IMG/VR virus record: IMGVR_UViG_3300047550_006373
Coordinates: 1-64,000 of that record
Origin: a virus
Length of the DNA: 64,000 nucleotides
Strand: one strand, 5' to 3'
Both the position numbers and the translations under genes were made by a program. Positions 1-8,900 of the stretch are shown here, piece by piece. How positions within the stretch are numbered: position 1 is the first letter of the stretch; each line of letters opens with the position of its first letter. The notes under the pieces are model-generated. The model saw nothing but the letters and a program-made list of their open reading frames with translations, was not told the DNA's origin and did no database searches.

Positions 1-1
1 T

Positions 2-1915
2 TTGAATTTTAAAGATCAGATCTTTATAAATCCAAATAAAATAATCAGAGATGATACTGAAGTAATTTTCGTAGCCGATCTTTTTGAAAATGACTATGCT
101 GGTGGAGCAGAGATGACTTCAGAAGCAATAATTCAAAGAGCTCCTTACAAAGTTCAGAAAATCTATTCGAAAGATTTGAATATTTCTCTCTTGAATCAAG
201 GATTAAAAAAGTTCTGGTTGTTTGGCAATTTTTCTCAAATCAATCCAGAACTAATACCGAGCATAGTTGCAAATCTTAAATACTCCATTCTTGAGTATGA
301 CTACAAGTATTGTAAGTACAGATCTCCTGAAAAACATCAGACGGTCGCAGGACAACAATGTGATTGTCACGAACAAATGAACGGAAAGCTTGTCTCTGCT
401 TTCTATTACGGTTCACAAGCTTTGTGGTGGATGTCTGAAAATCAGAAAAATCACTATTTCTCACTCTTCCCGTTTCTCCGCGAAAGAGATAACATTGTTC
501 TATCTTCTGTTTTTTCAAGTAAAACTCTTGCAACTTTAAGATTGTTAAGAAATTCATTAAAAAATGAAAAAAAGAGCGGATGGATTGTTCTTGGATCACA
601 ATCTTGGGTCAAAGGATTTGAAGAAGCAAAAAAATGGTGCGAAGACAACAATAAAACTTATGAAGTTGTATGGGATTTACCTTACGAAAATCTCTTGGCA
701 AAAATGGCATCCTCAGAAGGATTCGTTTATCTACCGGCAGGAGGAGATACCTGCCCACGAATGGTAATAGAGGCAAAACTACTTGGGTGTAATCTTCAAA
801 TAAACGAAAATGTTCAGCATAAAAATGAGGAATGGTTTAATACCAACGACCTAGATTCTATAGAAGAATACCTTTCTTTATCCCCAGACATTTTCTGGAA
901 GACCATTAGTAACATTATTAACAAGAAGCCAACAATTAGCGGTTATATCACGACATATAACTGTAAAAAACAAGGCTATCCATATGTCCAAGCTATCAAA
1001 TCTATGCTTGGTTTTTGTGATGAGGTTTGCATTGTAGACGGTGGTTCTACAGATGGAACATTTGAAACATTAGATAATCTTAGAGCTTCTGATCCTAGCA
1101 GAGTAAAGCTAAAGAAGATAGCAAGAGATTGGGGGCATCCGAGGCATGCAGTATTTGATGGATTGCAAAAAGCTGAAGCTAGAGATATGTGTACTTCTGA
1201 ATTTTGCTGGCAGATGGATTCAGATGAGGTAGTTCACGAAGATGATTATCAAAAGATAATAGATTTATGCAAAAAATTTCCAGCAAATGTAGAGATTCTC
1301 TCCTTGCCCGTGATTGAATACTGGGGTGGACCAGAAAAGATTAGGGCAGATATTCAGCCGTGGAAGTGGAGATTAAGTAGAAATCTTCCCCATATCACAC
1401 ATGGAATACCTTCTCATCTAAGAAGGCAAGATGAGCTTGGAACATATGCACTTCAAGGTACGGATGGATGTGACATGATTCACAAGGAAACAGGTCAGAT
1501 TATTAATCATCTAACCTTTCACAACGAAGAGTCTGAGAGAGTAAGAATCGCTGCAATTTCAGGCAATATCGAAGCAATTTCTGTTTACCAGAGCTGGTTC
1601 AATCAAATTATTGAAAATATACCTGGTGTATACCACTATTCTTGGTATGATATTCCTAGAAAGATGAGGCTTTACAGGGATTACTGGACACGTCACTGGA
1701 ATTCTCTTTTTAGAGGATCGCTAGAAGACACGTCAGAAACAAATATGATGTTCGATGTACCCTGGTCTCAAGTTACCGAAGAGATGATAGAGGAAAAAGC
1801 AAAACTCCTTTTAGAAAAAACAGGAGGATGGATTTGGCATAGAAAATGGGATGGTACCAATATTCCTCATATAAAAATCGCCAGATCTCAACCTAGGATA
1901 ATGAACGATGAATAA
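2..1915 (+). CDS. Two-domain glycosyltransferase (GT4-like + GT2), 5' end possibly cut
   Basis: This gene probably transfers two sugars, or one sugar with a second binding domain, in building a phage-encoded glycan in the cytoplasm. The N-terminal half (about residues 195-275) has the end of a GT-B fold: a G-SQSWVKGFEEA stretch and then GGDTCPRMVIEAKLLG, which resembles the donor-site EA motif of GT4 enzymes. From about residue 314 a GT-A fold of family GT2 begins (GYITTYN, then DGGSTDGT), with the metal-binding DSD at residues 406-408. The only visible start is a TTG at base 2, right at the window edge, so the true start may lie upstream. The stop overlaps the next gene by 8 bases, so the two are co-translated. 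Acceptor and donor sugars cannot be read. Confidence 0.8.
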   Translation: MNFKDQIFINPNKIIRDDTEVIFVADLFENDYAGGAEMTSEAIIQRAPYKVQKIYSKDLNISLLNQGLKKFWLFGNFSQINPELIPSIVANLKYSILEYDYKYCKYRSPEKHQTVAGQQCDCHEQMNGKLVSAFYYGSQALWWMSENQKNHYFSLFPFLRERDNIVLSSVFSSKTLATLRLLRNSLKNEKKSGWIVLGSQSWVKGFEEAKKWCEDNNKTYEVVWDLPYENLLAKMASSEGFVYLPAGGDTCPRMVIEAKLLGCNLQINENVQHKNEEWFNTNDLDSIEEYLSLSPDIFWKTISNIINKKPTISGYITTYNCKKQGYPYVQAIKSMLGFCDEVCIVDGGSTDGTFETLDNLRASDPSRVKLKKIARDWGHPRHAVFDGLQKAEARDMCTSEFCWQMDSDEVVHEDDYQKIIDLCKKFPANVEILSLPVIEYWGGPEKIRADIQPWKWRLSRNLPHITHGIPSHLRRQDELGTYALQGTDGCDMIHKETGQIINHLTFHNEESERVRIAAISGNIEAISVYQSWFNQIIENIPGVYHYSWYDIPRKMRLYRDYWTRHWNSLFRGSLEDTSETNMMFDVPWSQVTEEMIEEKAKLLLEKTGGWIWHRKWDGTNIPHIKIARSQPRIMNDE

Positions 1916-2816
1916 AATACCTGTCTGTATAGTGTCTTTTAATAGAGCTCTTTATCTAAATTCTTTGCTTCATTCATTGTCTAGTGAGCTAGAAGAATTT
2001 GAAATAATAGTTGCTGATAACAACTCTTCTGAAAAAAAGTTTAAGGAAGTAGTAGAAGAGTGGAAAGACAGAGTTACTTTTTTAAATCTGCAAGGCGGCG
2101 ACTGGATCAACGATGAGTACAAGGCTAAGAATTCTTTCTTGGATCATATTAGAAAAAATGGTCTAATAGAAAATGAATACAGCTTGTTTCTTCAAGATGA
2201 TATGCAGTACATTGGCCCTAAAAAATTTCTTAAAAATAAAGTAGAGAATGTAAAGAAAGAGAATTTTTTAAATGTTAGTCTTACAGGTGCAAGAAGATCT
2301 ACAATATCAAGTACTTATCTAGAAAAAATTGGAAATGTTTGGTCGTCTGTAGATAACCACTTCTTTACCACGGGACTCTTTAAAAATGAAGTTTTTAAGA
2401 ATGTAGGCTATTATTCTCAAAGTTACGAAACAAGAAAAGAATTTTGGGGTAGAGGAGAAGACGACTACAATAAAAGAGTTCAAGAATTTTACGGAAAAAA
2501 GTCAAAAATATCTTGTCATGGTCATGTCCCTCTATTCGTAGGTGTCTGGAATGATCCAAGGGGACACTATTCTTTTATAAGAAATAATAGACGATATGGC
2601 CATTATCTCCCCCCGGTCTCACCAAACAAGACATATTATAGAAATTTATCTGAAGATGAAATGAATGAGCTTTCTCTAAGACACCATCCTTTAGGATTTG
2701 CAGATGTTGCCCACCCAATTGGATGGCAATACGCAAAAAGCTTAGACGGAGATCAAGTAAAATATCCTCAAGAAAAAATAATATTAGAAGGACCAGTTGG
2801 AGATCTATATGAATAA
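1908..2816 (+). CDS. GT2-family glycosyltransferase
   Basis: A 302-residue protein with a GT-A fold of the GT2 type. It opens with PVCIVSFNRALYLNSLL and ADNNSS, the usual N-terminal nucleotide-binding pattern, and has a DD pair at residues 97-98 (LFLQDDMQ) where GT2 enzymes hold the metal and sugar nucleotide. The middle carries a W-G-RGEDDYNKR stretch, which resembles the ED base motif of GT2 enzymes. No signal peptide or membrane helix is visible, so it should act in the cytoplasm on a soluble or protein-linked acceptor. It starts 8 bases before the end of the preceding glycosyltransferase. Its first codons use ATA for isoleucine (residues 4 and 8), typical of this AT-rich part of the window. 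Confidence 0.8.
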   Translation: MNKIPVCIVSFNRALYLNSLLHSLSSELEEFEIIVADNNSSEKKFKEVVEEWKDRVTFLNLQGGDWINDEYKAKNSFLDHIRKNGLIENEYSLFLQDDMQYIGPKKFLKNKVENVKKENFLNVSLTGARRSTISSTYLEKIGNVWSSVDNHFFTTGLFKNEVFKNVGYYSQSYETRKEFWGRGEDDYNKRVQEFYGKKSKISCHGHVPLFVGVWNDPRGHYSFIRNNRRYGHYLPPVSPNKTYYRNLSEDEMNELSLRHHPLGFADVAHPIGWQYAKSLDGDQVKYPQEKIILEGPVGDLYE

Positions 2817-3528
2817 TTTTGTCTTTATTTCTCCAATGTTCAACGCATCAGAGACGCTGGCTAGAATGCTACATTCTCTATACGGTCAATCATATGATTC
2901 TTGGCGACTTTTTTTGGTCGATGATGTCTCGAATGAATTTCACGTAAATCGATCGAAAGAAATAATAAAGTCTTTCGAGTCCATCAAACCAGGAAAAATA
3001 ACTTCTGTCTGGAATGAAACAAAAGAATGGGAAGTTTCAAATGTCTTAAAGGGGTTAAAAACTTGTGACGATGACGATATTGTCTGTAGAATAGATGCAG
3101 ATGATTGGCTTACAGATTTAGACTGTCTAGCTATTTTAGACTACACTTATCAAGCTACAAAATGTGACATTGCTTGGACTGCTCACAGGTGGAGCTTTTC
3201 TGACAAGAACATAAGCGGTCCTATGAGTAATGATGCAGATCCGTATAGTCATCCCTGGGTTTCGAGTCACTTAAAAACTTTTAGAAAGAATCTTTTAAAT
3301 GGTGTTAGTGACCAAAATTATAGAGGGGAAGACGGCAGTTACATAAGAAGAGCAGGAGATCAAGCAATTTATCTTCCTGCACTTAGGAATTCAAAAAACA
3401 GGGTCTTTGTACCGAGAGTAATGTATCACTATACCATAAAAGATGAACCACAAACTTACCAGACCGAAGATGCAAAATTTCAAAGAGACGAAGCTGTCTT
3501 TCTTAGAAAACGTGGCTATGTAGGTTAA
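2809..3528 (+). CDS. GT2-family glycosyltransferase
   Basis: A 239-residue GT-A glycosyltransferase. The start FVFISPMFNASETLARML and the pattern YDSWRLFLVDDVS are classic for GT2, and D96-A97-D98-D99 (RIDADDW) is the DxD site. A GEDGSYIRRAGDQA stretch near residue 175 probably forms the acceptor side. I chose the ATG at 2809: it overlaps the stop of the gene before it and has GGAG at 2799-2802. An in-frame TTG at 2797 would add only four residues and has no such signal. It belongs to the same run of overlapping glycan genes. The sugar is unknown. Confidence 0.8.
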   Translation: MNNFVFISPMFNASETLARMLHSLYGQSYDSWRLFLVDDVSNEFHVNRSKEIIKSFESIKPGKITSVWNETKEWEVSNVLKGLKTCDDDDIVCRIDADDWLTDLDCLAILDYTYQATKCDIAWTAHRWSFSDKNISGPMSNDADPYSHPWVSSHLKTFRKNLLNGVSDQNYRGEDGSYIRRAGDQAIYLPALRNSKNRVFVPRVMYHYTIKDEPQTYQTEDAKFQRDEAVFLRKRGYVG

Positions 3529-3536
3529 TTAATCTT

Positions 3537-4133
3537 ATGAGAAGCTATAACTATAAAGACTATCAGAATTACATAGATGAACAAAAACAGCATCAAAAAA
3601 CAGCGGAGAGAACCAAAAGCAGAGAAAGAAGTGGCTATATCGAAAAGATAAGAAAAAATTTCCCAGATGCAAAGAGCGTCTTGTGTGTCGGAGCACGACA
3701 TCCAAGTGAAGTTAAAACATTTATAGAAGAAAAATTTGAAGCTTTAGGAATAGATCTTTTTTCTTCAGACCCGACGCTTATCAAAGTTGTTGACATGCAT
3801 AATATTAATGATGAATTTCAAGAAAATCAATTCGATCTAGTATTTTCTTGTCATTCCCTAGAACATTCATATGATCCCGGTTTGGTTCTTAGATCTTTTT
3901 ATAAAGTTTCTAAGATGGGAGCTTTTATAGTTCTTCCAATTTCAGAAAATCCCACTGCAAAAGATCCTTGTGTTTTTGATTTTATGACATACACAAATTC
4001 AAAACCTGAAGATGCTCTCATAGAGAAAGAAATGATAGAAGCATCAAAAATTAATTTGTCTATTAAAGAATCATCATATAAACCAACAGAAAGTGATGGT
4101 TTCTGGTTGTCGATTCAGTGGATTGGTAAATGA
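3537..4133 (+). CDS. Class I SAM-dependent methyltransferase-like protein
   Basis: A 198-residue protein that looks like a small Rossmann-fold methyltransferase of the Methyltransf_11 type. A basic, charged N-terminus (about 40 residues) precedes VLCVGARHPSEV, which takes the place of the glycine-rich SAM-binding motif. EALGIDLF follows as the acidic end of strand 2, DLVFSCHSLEHSYDP as the D-x-V-x-x-x-x-x-L-E-H motif IV, and then a strand GAFIVLPI. The glycine-rich loop is less regular than in well-studied enzymes. In this neighbourhood the likely task is methylation of a sugar or of a glycan end. The last four bases overlap the next gene as ATGA. Confidence 0.7.
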   Translation: MRSYNYKDYQNYIDEQKQHQKTAERTKSRERSGYIEKIRKNFPDAKSVLCVGARHPSEVKTFIEEKFEALGIDLFSSDPTLIKVVDMHNINDEFQENQFDLVFSCHSLEHSYDPGLVLRSFYKVSKMGAFIVLPISENPTAKDPCVFDFMTYTNSKPEDALIEKEMIEASKINLSIKESSYKPTESDGFWLSIQWIGK

Positions 4134-5047
4134 AAGCCTATATTAATAGAAAGCCCGTAATAGGGCCCTGGGGAGGTGGAAACCTCTGGGTAAAGTCGTC
4201 TCATGATCTATTTCCTCAGCTTGGTATTAATTTAGTCAATAATATTGAAGAAAAACCTGACGTCTTGTTCATAGCAGGTCTTAGTTCAGACGGAGATCGA
4301 GACAGCATCTCAGTATCTGAAGCAATTAAATACAAAGCTAGCAGAAAGCTAGCAGGCCACGATGTCAAATTGATTCTTAGAGTCAATGAAAATGATGCAA
4401 GAAAAGGTACTTTTGGAATTGATCAATCCATTAAGTCGGTAAGTAATGACATGGATTGTGTCATCTTCGTGTCTAAATGGCTTAAAGACTATTTCAATGC
4501 AGACACTTGGAATACACGCACCGAATACATCTATAATGGTGTAGATAAAGAAATATTTAAAACTACTTCGAAATTAAACAATCAAAAGATCAACATTGTT
4601 ACGCATCACTGGTCCGATAATTTTATGAAAGGATTTGATGTCTACGATTATCTTGACAGCTGGGTATCTTCAAATAAAGAATTTTCTTTCACTTATATCG
4701 GAAGAGACAGAGGAACTTTTAAAAATACAAAAGTAATCAAGCCTATATTCGGTAAATCTCTGGGGGAAGAATTATCTCGATACGACGTATATGTCTCAGC
4801 TTCCAGATTTGATCCAGGACCTAATCATATCATAGAATCAATTTCATGCGGTTTACCAACATACGTTCACAAAGATGGCGGCGGATGTGTAGAATTTGCA
4901 GGGGAAGATCACGTCTACAGTAATATAGCTAATCTTGTTGAAATACTTTTGTCAAAAAAGTACGAGAAGAACACAGTTTGGCATCCTGAAAATTGGAACA
5001 ACTGCGTCTCAAAATTTGCGTCTATTGCGAAAGAGCTATATCAATGA
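4130..5047 (+). CDS. GT4-like glycosyltransferase
   Basis: A 305-residue GT-B glycosyltransferase. After a short N-terminal half with IAGLSSDGDRD and VIFVSKWLKDYF, the C-terminal donor domain shows the GT4 layout: IVTHHWSDNFMKGFD, FTYIGRD, and then YVSASRFDPGPNHIIESISCGLPTYV in two adjoining blocks, which holds the E-x7-E-like donor-binding site. A GGGCVEFAG loop follows, as in other GT4 enzymes where a Gly-rich turn precedes the last helix. It starts with ATG inside the end of the methyltransferase gene and its own stop overlaps the start of the next gene, which fits a single translation-coupled operon. Confidence 0.78.
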   Translation: MKAYINRKPVIGPWGGGNLWVKSSHDLFPQLGINLVNNIEEKPDVLFIAGLSSDGDRDSISVSEAIKYKASRKLAGHDVKLILRVNENDARKGTFGIDQSIKSVSNDMDCVIFVSKWLKDYFNADTWNTRTEYIYNGVDKEIFKTTSKLNNQKINIVTHHWSDNFMKGFDVYDYLDSWVSSNKEFSFTYIGRDRGTFKNTKVIKPIFGKSLGEELSRYDVYVSASRFDPGPNHIIESISCGLPTYVHKDGGGCVEFAGEDHVYSNIANLVEILLSKKYEKNTVWHPENWNNCVSKFASIAKELYQ

Positions 5048-5400
5048 ACAGCATACACCAGACAATAAGCAAGATTTTAAACGATAGACTTCAAAGAAGA
5101 GTAGATCAAAAGCTTGACAGAACTGCATGCATAGAAATTTACGGAGATATCTTTTATTCACTTTCAGAGCTATTCAAACAATCTCAGACCCCGCTCAGTA
5201 ACGAATCGGTAAATATGCTGGCACAGATGTATTACGATGCAGTAACTGTGAACGGAAATCAAGAGCTTGATCCGACTATCTTTACAAAAAGAGCAAGAGT
5301 TGAAGAAATACCTACTAATGAACTTTCTTTGATGGCGACAATGTTAAATGGATCTCCTTTTGCTGATTTCTTCATTCTTGCAATTAAGAAGCGTTCATGA
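5044..5400 (+). CDS. Hypothetical protein in glycan operon
   Basis: A 118-residue protein I do not recognise. It is soluble and mixed alpha-helical by appearance, with no signal peptide, membrane helix or cysteine cluster. The ATG at 5044 overlaps the stop of the glycosyltransferase upstream (ATGA), and the stop overlaps the ATG of the next glycosyltransferase in the same way, so it is made together with them. An in-frame ATG at 4993 would overlap the upstream gene by 55 bases and is less likely. Being sandwiched between two glycosyltransferases suggests a small accessory or scaffold role, but that is only position. Confidence 0.75.
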   Translation: MNSIHQTISKILNDRLQRRVDQKLDRTACIEIYGDIFYSLSELFKQSQTPLSNESVNMLAQMYYDAVTVNGNQELDPTIFTKRARVEEIPTNELSLMATMLNGSPFADFFILAIKKRS

Positions 5401-6320
5401 TAATTCAATTTGATAATGTTAATTTTCAATCTCGAACGGGTCCCAATACATTTGCGCAAAGACTCGCAAAATCTTTTATAGATCTTGGCCACAAAGTAAC
5501 AAGTGAATCAAAAGATGCAAATGTTTCTCTGGTTTTTATTGAACCTTCTGGTAGGACTTTGTCCAATCGAATAGTTCAAAGGCTAGATGGAATCTGGTTT
5601 AAACCTGAAGAATTTCTTGAAAAGAACACAAGAATCAAGAAGACTTACGAGACTTCCGATTGTGTCATTTGGCAGTCTGAATTTGACAAGTCGATGGTTA
5701 CAAATTGGTGGGGACTACCTAGAAAAGGTGAAGTCATAAGGAACGGGATAACCATAGAAGAAAAAATTGATGAAAACTTAAAGATCGATCTAGAAAATTT
5801 AAGAAATAGGTACGATAAGATTTTTATTAGTTCTGCAAACTGGCATCCTCAAAAAAGGCTGGGAGAAAATCTTCGTCTTTTTGAGCAGCTAAAGAAAAAG
5901 TATAAAAATTCGTGTCTAATTGTCATGGGAAATAACGCATCTGTGTCGGGTGGAGATGTTTATGTCACAGGTAATTTAAATCATGATCAATGCATACAGG
6001 TATTTAAGAATTCAGACTGGATGTTGCATCTTGCTTGGCTTGATCATTGTCCCAATACTGTCGTAGAAGCTTTGTCGTGCAACGTACCCGTTATTTGCTC
6101 AGAAGACGGCGGAACAAAAGAGATAGTAGGCAGATACGGTATTGTCTTAAGGGAAAATTCAAGATACAACTTTGAATTAGTTGACTACGATAGGCCACCT
6201 TCATTAGATTTGAGTCAACTAAAAGAACTTCCACCGAGAGAAAGTCTAGGTGAACACTGTGTTGAAAGCATAGAATCTACTGCTAAAAAATACCTGAGAA
6301 CGTTTGAATCGATATTATAA
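5397..6320 (+). CDS. GT4-like glycosyltransferase
   Basis: A 307-residue GT-B enzyme. The N-terminal domain begins with IIQFDNVNFQSRTGPNTFAQRL, a form of the acceptor-domain loop with GPN-FA often seen in phage and capsule GT4 proteins. The C-terminal domain contains SANWHPQKRLGENLRLF, LIVMGNN and the donor-site run HLAWLDHCPNTVVEALSCNVPVIC in pieces, followed by EDGGTKEIVG. This is the last gene before a clear promoter, so it probably ends the first glycan transcription block. No membrane anchor is seen; the donor sugar is unknown. Confidence 0.78.
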   Translation: MIIQFDNVNFQSRTGPNTFAQRLAKSFIDLGHKVTSESKDANVSLVFIEPSGRTLSNRIVQRLDGIWFKPEEFLEKNTRIKKTYETSDCVIWQSEFDKSMVTNWWGLPRKGEVIRNGITIEEKIDENLKIDLENLRNRYDKIFISSANWHPQKRLGENLRLFEQLKKKYKNSCLIVMGNNASVSGGDVYVTGNLNHDQCIQVFKNSDWMLHLAWLDHCPNTVVEALSCNVPVICSEDGGTKEIVGRYGIVLRENSRYNFELVDYDRPPSLDLSQLKELPPRESLGEHCVESIESTAKKYLRTFESIL

Positions 6321-6333
6321 ATTTTTGTAAAAT

Positions 6334-6362
6334 TTGTCTTAGGCTGGAAAAGATGCTATAAT
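6334..6362 (+). promoter_or_regulatory. Sigma70-like promoter with extended -10
   Basis: TTGTCT at 6334-6339, a 17-base spacer, and TATAAT at 6357-6362 preceded by TGC, which makes an extended -10. It lies in the 61-base gap ahead of the carbamoyltransferase gene, with a Shine-Dalgarno AGGTGA at 6371-6376. It is the best promoter in the glycan island. The TGC next to the -10 recurs in other gaps of this window. Confidence 0.65.
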
Positions 6363-6381
6363 TCTAGTCTAGGTGACGATA

Positions 6382-8004
6382 ATGAAAATTGTAGGGCTTT
6401 GGTCGGGGCATGATTCTTCCTATTGTGTTTTAGAAGATGGATTTGTAACACAGCATGTTGAGCTAGAGAGGCACCTCAGAGAAAAAGAGCCTGCAGGAGA
6501 CTCTGCTGAGTTATTTTCAAATTTAAACGGAGACTTCAAAGATGCAATTTGTGCAACTACTGTTCACAAATCAGATAGGCTTACTTCTCAGCAAGGATGG
6601 AACAAATTTAAAGGAATAGACCTTTTTGTGTATGGTCACCATCAGTCTCACGCAGCAAACGCTTTCTATTCAAGTAATTTTGAAAATGCAGTAGTTTTAA
6701 CAATAGACGGCGGCGGAATAGAAAATGACAATGAGACGGCTTCTATAACTATCTGGAAGGGTTGCGGTACAAAGCTGGACAAGCTTCTTTCAATCTCTGA
6801 CGGAGATTTAAACATCGGAGGAGTTTGGACTAGAACGACAAGATACGTTTTTAGATATGAAAGCGGATGGCCTCAAGGTCATCAAGCAGGAACTGTCATG
6901 GCTCTTTCTGCATTGGGTGATCCTTCTGTGTGGAGATCCGAAGTAGCTAAGTGGTTTTTAGAAGATCATGCAAAAGTTTTAAGCACCCCAGTCGGTCATA
7001 TAAAGGGAATGAGTGCAAAAGATCCCCTGAGTCCAAAGCACGACTATCTTAAAAGATTTGAAGATATAGCACAGAGTAGCGATCAAGAAAAATATAATCT
7101 TGCCGCTTCTTTGCAAGAAGCCACTGAAAATTACATCTATGGACTCGTAAAAAAGTCTCTAGAACTATATCCAGGAGTTGAAAATATTTGTATTTCTGGG
7201 GGTGTGGCTTTGAATTCTGTAGCCATGGGAAAGATCTGGGAAAAATTCCCAGAATTAAAAGGTATTTACATACCTCCTGTTCCTTATGATGGAGGACTAT
7301 GTATTGGGTCTGCACAGTATCACTGGCATAACGTCTTAGGAAATCCAAGAATCAAGTGGGAAAATAATGCAAGTCCGTATCTTGGTATTTCTTACACTAG
7401 AGACGCAGTAGAAAAAGCAATAGAAAAATACAAAGATGTAGATGTCAGACATGACATAGATGATAACCTAGTTTCTGATTTGCTACTACAGGGAAATATT
7501 GTATCTGTCTACAATAGAAAAGCAGAATCAGGAAGGAGAGCCCTGGGGAATAGGTCCATTCTTGCAGATCCTAGAAATAAGGACATGAAAGATAGGGTCA
7601 ATCACAAGGTAAAGCACAGACAGTGGTTTAGGCCATTTGCACCTTCGATACTTAGAGAAGAAGTTAGCGCTTGGTTTGTCAGAGATGTTGACAGCCCTTA
7701 CATGGGTTTCGTGGTTCCATTTAGGGAAGAATCAAAGGACAAAGTACCAGCTGTTGTTCACTTTGATGGAACAGCAAGACTACAGACAGTAACAGAAAAA
7801 GACAACAGCTGGTACTATTCTTTTTTAAAGACTTGGCATCAAAAATCAGGAGTTCCTATACTTCTGAACACAAGCTTTAATGATAGAGAGCCGATATGTG
7901 AGACCCCAGAAAATGCGCTCAAGTGTTTTTATGAAACAGATATTGATTTTCTATATTTTCCTGAATACAGAATATTAGTAAGCAAAAATAAAAACACGCC
8001 ATGA
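6382..8004 (+). CDS. Carbamoyltransferase, NodU/CmcH family
   Basis: A 540-residue carbamoyltransferase that should move a carbamoyl group from carbamoyl phosphate, through a carbamoyl-adenylate, to a hydroxyl of a sugar or glycan. The N-terminal Kae1-like half has GHHQSHAANAFYSS with the metal-binding histidines and VVLTIDGGG. The region ISGGVALNSVAMGKIW and PYDGGLCIGSAQ is the ATPase core. The C-terminal YrdC-like half shows SGRRALGNRSILADPR and RPFAPSILRE, both diagnostic of this family. Length is near the family norm. The ATG at 6382 has AGGTGA at 6371-6376; an in-frame GTG at 6373 lies inside that signal and is unlikely. It has its own promoter, and overlaps the next glycosyltransferase by 4 bases. 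Confidence 0.9.
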   Translation: MKIVGLWSGHDSSYCVLEDGFVTQHVELERHLREKEPAGDSAELFSNLNGDFKDAICATTVHKSDRLTSQQGWNKFKGIDLFVYGHHQSHAANAFYSSNFENAVVLTIDGGGIENDNETASITIWKGCGTKLDKLLSISDGDLNIGGVWTRTTRYVFRYESGWPQGHQAGTVMALSALGDPSVWRSEVAKWFLEDHAKVLSTPVGHIKGMSAKDPLSPKHDYLKRFEDIAQSSDQEKYNLAASLQEATENYIYGLVKKSLELYPGVENICISGGVALNSVAMGKIWEKFPELKGIYIPPVPYDGGLCIGSAQYHWHNVLGNPRIKWENNASPYLGISYTRDAVEKAIEKYKDVDVRHDIDDNLVSDLLLQGNIVSVYNRKAESGRRALGNRSILADPRNKDMKDRVNHKVKHRQWFRPFAPSILREEVSAWFVRDVDSPYMGFVVPFREESKDKVPAVVHFDGTARLQTVTEKDNSWYYSFLKTWHQKSGVPILLNTSFNDREPICETPENALKCFYETDIDFLYFPEYRILVSKNKNTP

Positions 8005-8900
8005 GAAAAGTTTACGTTTTATCCCCAGGAGAGAACTGGATAGTTGACAGATTTGTCAAAGAATGGTATGAAGATAATCTTGATATTTCTACAAAGTCAC
8101 TAGTAGAATCTCAGGTTGTCTGGTTGTTAGCAGACTGGTGCTGGAATCAAGTTCCCATCGACATTCTGAGAAATAGAAAAGTATTAACAACTGTTCATCA
8201 CATAGTACCAGAAAAATTTGGGGAAAAAGAAAGAAAAGACTTTGAGTTAAGAGATGGCATCACAACTGCCTATCACGTGTTTAATCAGTCTACTTCTGAC
8301 TTCATAAGAAGCATTACTGATAAACCAATACACTTGATTCCATACTGGGCTAATCAAAAAATTTGGAGAAAAACTCAAGATAAACTATCCCTTAGAAAAA
8401 AATACAATATTCCAATTGATTCCTATGTAATTGGATCATTTCAAAGAGATACGGAAGGTCATGATCTAGTTAGTCCCAAACTTGAAAAAGGACCAGATCT
8501 TCTCGTAGATTTTATAGAGAAGAAAAGAGAAAAAGAAAGTTCTGTTTTCGTAGTCTTAGCCGGGTGGCGGAGACAGTATGTTATAAACAGACTTAAAGCT
8601 TCTAGCATACCTTACGTTTACTATGAGAGGCCTCCTCAGGAAACAGTTAACGAACTTTATCAGACTCTTGATCTATACCCTGTTTCAGCAAGATGCGAAG
8701 GAGGTCCACAGTCACTGATAGAGTGTGGTCTTTTAGGAGTTCCCGTTATATCAAGAAATATAGGGATATCAAGTCAAGTATTACCTTCTTCTTCGATAAA
8801 TGATGAATTGTCTTTAGCTGTTGAAAGCATACCGAGCGTAGAAGGCTGGGAGTTACCTAGGGGCTATGAAGTCTATAGAAATTTATTGATGAGTATTTAA
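8001..8900 (+). CDS. GT4-like glycosyltransferase
   Basis: A 299-residue GT-B protein. The N-terminal part includes VVWLLADWCWNQVP and TTVHHIVPEKFGEKE, and a histidine-containing strand LIPYWANQKIW. The C-terminal part has IGSFQRDTEG, FVVLAGW, and the donor motif ARCEGGPQSLIECGLLGVPV, where the glutamates sit as in GT4 enzymes. It follows the carbamoyltransferase with a 4-base overlap and ends one base before the start of the three-domain sugar-activation gene, so these three are one expression unit. Which sugar it transfers cannot be read. Confidence 0.78.
   Translation: MRKVYVLSPGENWIVDRFVKEWYEDNLDISTKSLVESQVVWLLADWCWNQVPIDILRNRKVLTTVHHIVPEKFGEKERKDFELRDGITTAYHVFNQSTSDFIRSITDKPIHLIPYWANQKIWRKTQDKLSLRKKYNIPIDSYVIGSFQRDTEGHDLVSPKLEKGPDLLVDFIEKKREKESSVFVVLAGWRRQYVINRLKASSIPYVYYERPPQETVNELYQTLDLYPVSARCEGGPQSLIECGLLGVPVISRNIGISSQVLPSSSINDELSLAVESIPSVEGWELPRGYEVYRNLLMSI

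Noticed and set aside
6316-6323. TATAAATT as a T4 late promoter before the carbamoyltransferase
   Set aside because: It overlaps the end of a gene, and the TTGTCT-17-TATAAT promoter a few bases on explains the gap better.
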